From: Nomia melanderi
Taxonomy: Eukaryota > Arthropoda > Insecta > Hymenoptera > Halictidae
Length of the DNA stretch: 64,000 nt
Assembly (NCBI RefSeq): GCF_051020985.1
Contig: NC_135003.1
Coordinates: 5,170,001 to 5,234,000, forward strand
Direction: 5' to 3'
The notes below the pieces were generated by a model. It had not been told where the DNA came from and ran no database searches. It saw only the letters and a program-made list of their open reading frames with translations. This document shows, in pieces, positions 62,480 to 64,000 of the stretch. The position numbers and the translations under genes were made by a program. The stretch's first letter is position 1; each line of letters begins with the position of its first letter.

Positions 62480-64000
62480 ATTGTTTTGTATATAAACTTA
62501 ATATTTTTTGCATACCAATCCCTATATCATAGTCCCTAGCAACAAATATTAGAACCATGTAATATAAGTAGGGATTATAAAAGGAAAATTCGAAGATGTG
62601 AAAGAGTAACATAGATAAAAGTCTGAAGAATTAAACGAATAAAAAATGAAAGGATTTTATAACAAAAAATCTGTTGAAGATATTCAAACTATTAAGACGC
62701 GTCTAGAATTTGTACGTATTTATGATCTTGAAGTTTTATTTCCTCTTTTCTAGGGGATGAAGATTGTTAAGATTTTGCTCTTCAAGAAATCCCGATTTAA
62801 CCCTTTGTCTTGAGTCTTTTCTCTTGAGTAGTCTCAGAAGAATTAATTTATTGTTAATAATTTCTCAAAAGAAAAAAAATTATAAATACATCGTAGGAAT
62901 AAATTTAATATAAAAGTGAAATATTCATTAGTGTAATTAGAGAAGAACGATATCTTTCATAAATTATTATAGACTAAATAATATTCACATTTGTAAAATT
63001 TAATATGTTTACTATGAGCTTGACTTGGTATTGTAGGCTACGGTGTTAATGTCTTGTGACCTTTTCCTTTCGGTATGTTTTAAAAATAACATTTTTGTTC
63101 ATTTGCTATCCAATAGATGTAAATAATTTTAAACGTAATTGGATAATTTATTTTCTGCTGAAAGATTATTAAGAATAAAATAACTTTAAAAATTAAAATA
63201 GAAACGAGAAAGAATAACATTTTGTTAGGTATGTTACAGTAACGTGATTTGAAATACTTTTGTTCAGTATATACTTAAAAACTTCTAAATGTGTCGTTTA
63301 CTAATGAAAAACAGTCTATTACTTATAGGATTATAATTCATAGGTACAGGTGAACCACTTTAATAATATTTTTAATTACTTATTTTAAAAATTAGAGATA
63401 TTCAAAACGTCACGATTGGTATTAATTACTTATAATTATATAAGACATATGATGCAAAACATGAAAAAGCAAATTAAAAAAAATAAAGCCACTGCTTTAT
63501 TTATTATTATTGTTAATAATTCCTTCGAACAAACTTCAAAGAAGATTTCATATTCATTTCTGAAATTGTTGACATTCGACAGCTAACAGTTATATCAAGT
63601 GGCATTCCCCGACAGTTAACGAAGGTATATTTGTTCTACCGAGAATAAGAGGATTCACAGACGATATGATTTATCGTGTGACGAACTGTGGAATTATGTT
63701 CAAGACGACTGTTTGAAAAATGATTGTAGAGTGTGTGGCATTTTTGCACGACTCGATGACGTTTAATGTTTCATTAATATTCAAATAATAGTATCAAAGG
63801 CTATAATAATTATGCACTTCTAGATAATTTAATTAAAGACTTGTTGCATAAAATAAATTACTAATAGGCCTGCTAAAGAGTAATTCATAATTCTTTGAGA
63901 AATTGAAAACATAAGATACGATTACTTTATCAGGAATTTATAATCAACGTAAATTTATTAAAATCAAATGTTGGTACATAAATTGATAATAGTTTAATCA
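62480..64000. other. AT-rich stretch to right edge
   Basis: A pyrimidine tract and TAG (TTTCCTCTTTTCTAG ending at 62753) looks like a 3' splice site, followed by about 45 bases of open frame, but no donor follows convincingly. TTAGGTATGTT near 63225 is a weak acceptor-donor juxtaposition. No gene is supported. Confidence 0.35.

Larger units (their letters stand above)
9818..64000 (+). other. Very long first intron (right end beyond window)
   Basis: The donor at 9818 has no convincing coding acceptor exon downstream in the window. The interval is AT-rich with mobile-element remains and CpG-rich patches, and it carries a recursive splice-like site at 45730 on the same strand. Very long first introns are typical of developmental and neural regulators in insects. 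Part of the interval could instead be intergenic if a small terminal exon was missed. Confidence 0.5.

Noticed and set aside
63210..63245. + strand TTTTGTTAG joined to GTATGT
   Set aside because: The tract before the AG is short and A-rich, much weaker than the sites at 3449 and 45730.

Overview
The window looks like nuclear DNA of an insect, most probably a hymenopteran such as a bee. This is inferred from style only: a strongly AT-rich background is broken every few kilobases by patches rich in CpG, there are short TTAA- and TA-flanked non-autonomous elements, and there is no bacterial-type gene packing. I could not search a database, so the species and the gene name remain open.

Only one protein-coding exon is well supported. 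It runs on the + strand from 9698 to 9817, encodes 40 residues, and ends at a GT splice donor. In-frame stop TGA at 9683-9685 lies just upstream and the start has an insect-like context. It sits at the 3' end of a GC-rich promoter/5'UTR block (about 7840-9697) whose upstream kilobase is markedly purine-rich and carries many GAGAG motifs. No credible second coding exon was found, so the rest of the window (more than 54 kb) is read as the first part of one very large intron, or intron plus intergenic DNA.

The most interesting signals are two + strand sites, at 3448|3449 and 45729|45730, where a polypyrimidine tract and CAG are followed immediately by GTGAGT. These are the hallmark of zero-length exons (recursive splicing or 'ratchet' points), known from very long insect introns. 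Their strand agrees with the coding exon: one lies in the putative downstream intron, the other upstream, which suggests a further promoter or 5' exon to the left.

Layout: 1-7200 is mostly AT-rich non-coding DNA with CpG patches and the first ratchet-like site. 7200-9817 is the promoter and first coding exon. 9818-45729 is intron with many CpG-rich patches and most of the mobile elements: a composite TTAA-flanked family at 22.2, 23.4 and 36.9 kb, a TTAACACTAAAACTACC-ended family at 19.0 and 30.7-31.8 kb, a piggyBac-like miniature element at 29.9 kb, and a Tc1/mariner-like miniature element at 38.4 kb. There is also a diverged 110-bp tandem array at 39.7-40.1 kb and a perfect 30-bp foldback at 42.1 kb. 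45730-64000 continues the AT-rich intron with CpG patches, a few unassigned short ORFs and one more TTAA-flanked element. No tRNA, rRNA, CRISPR array or known microRNA was recognised.
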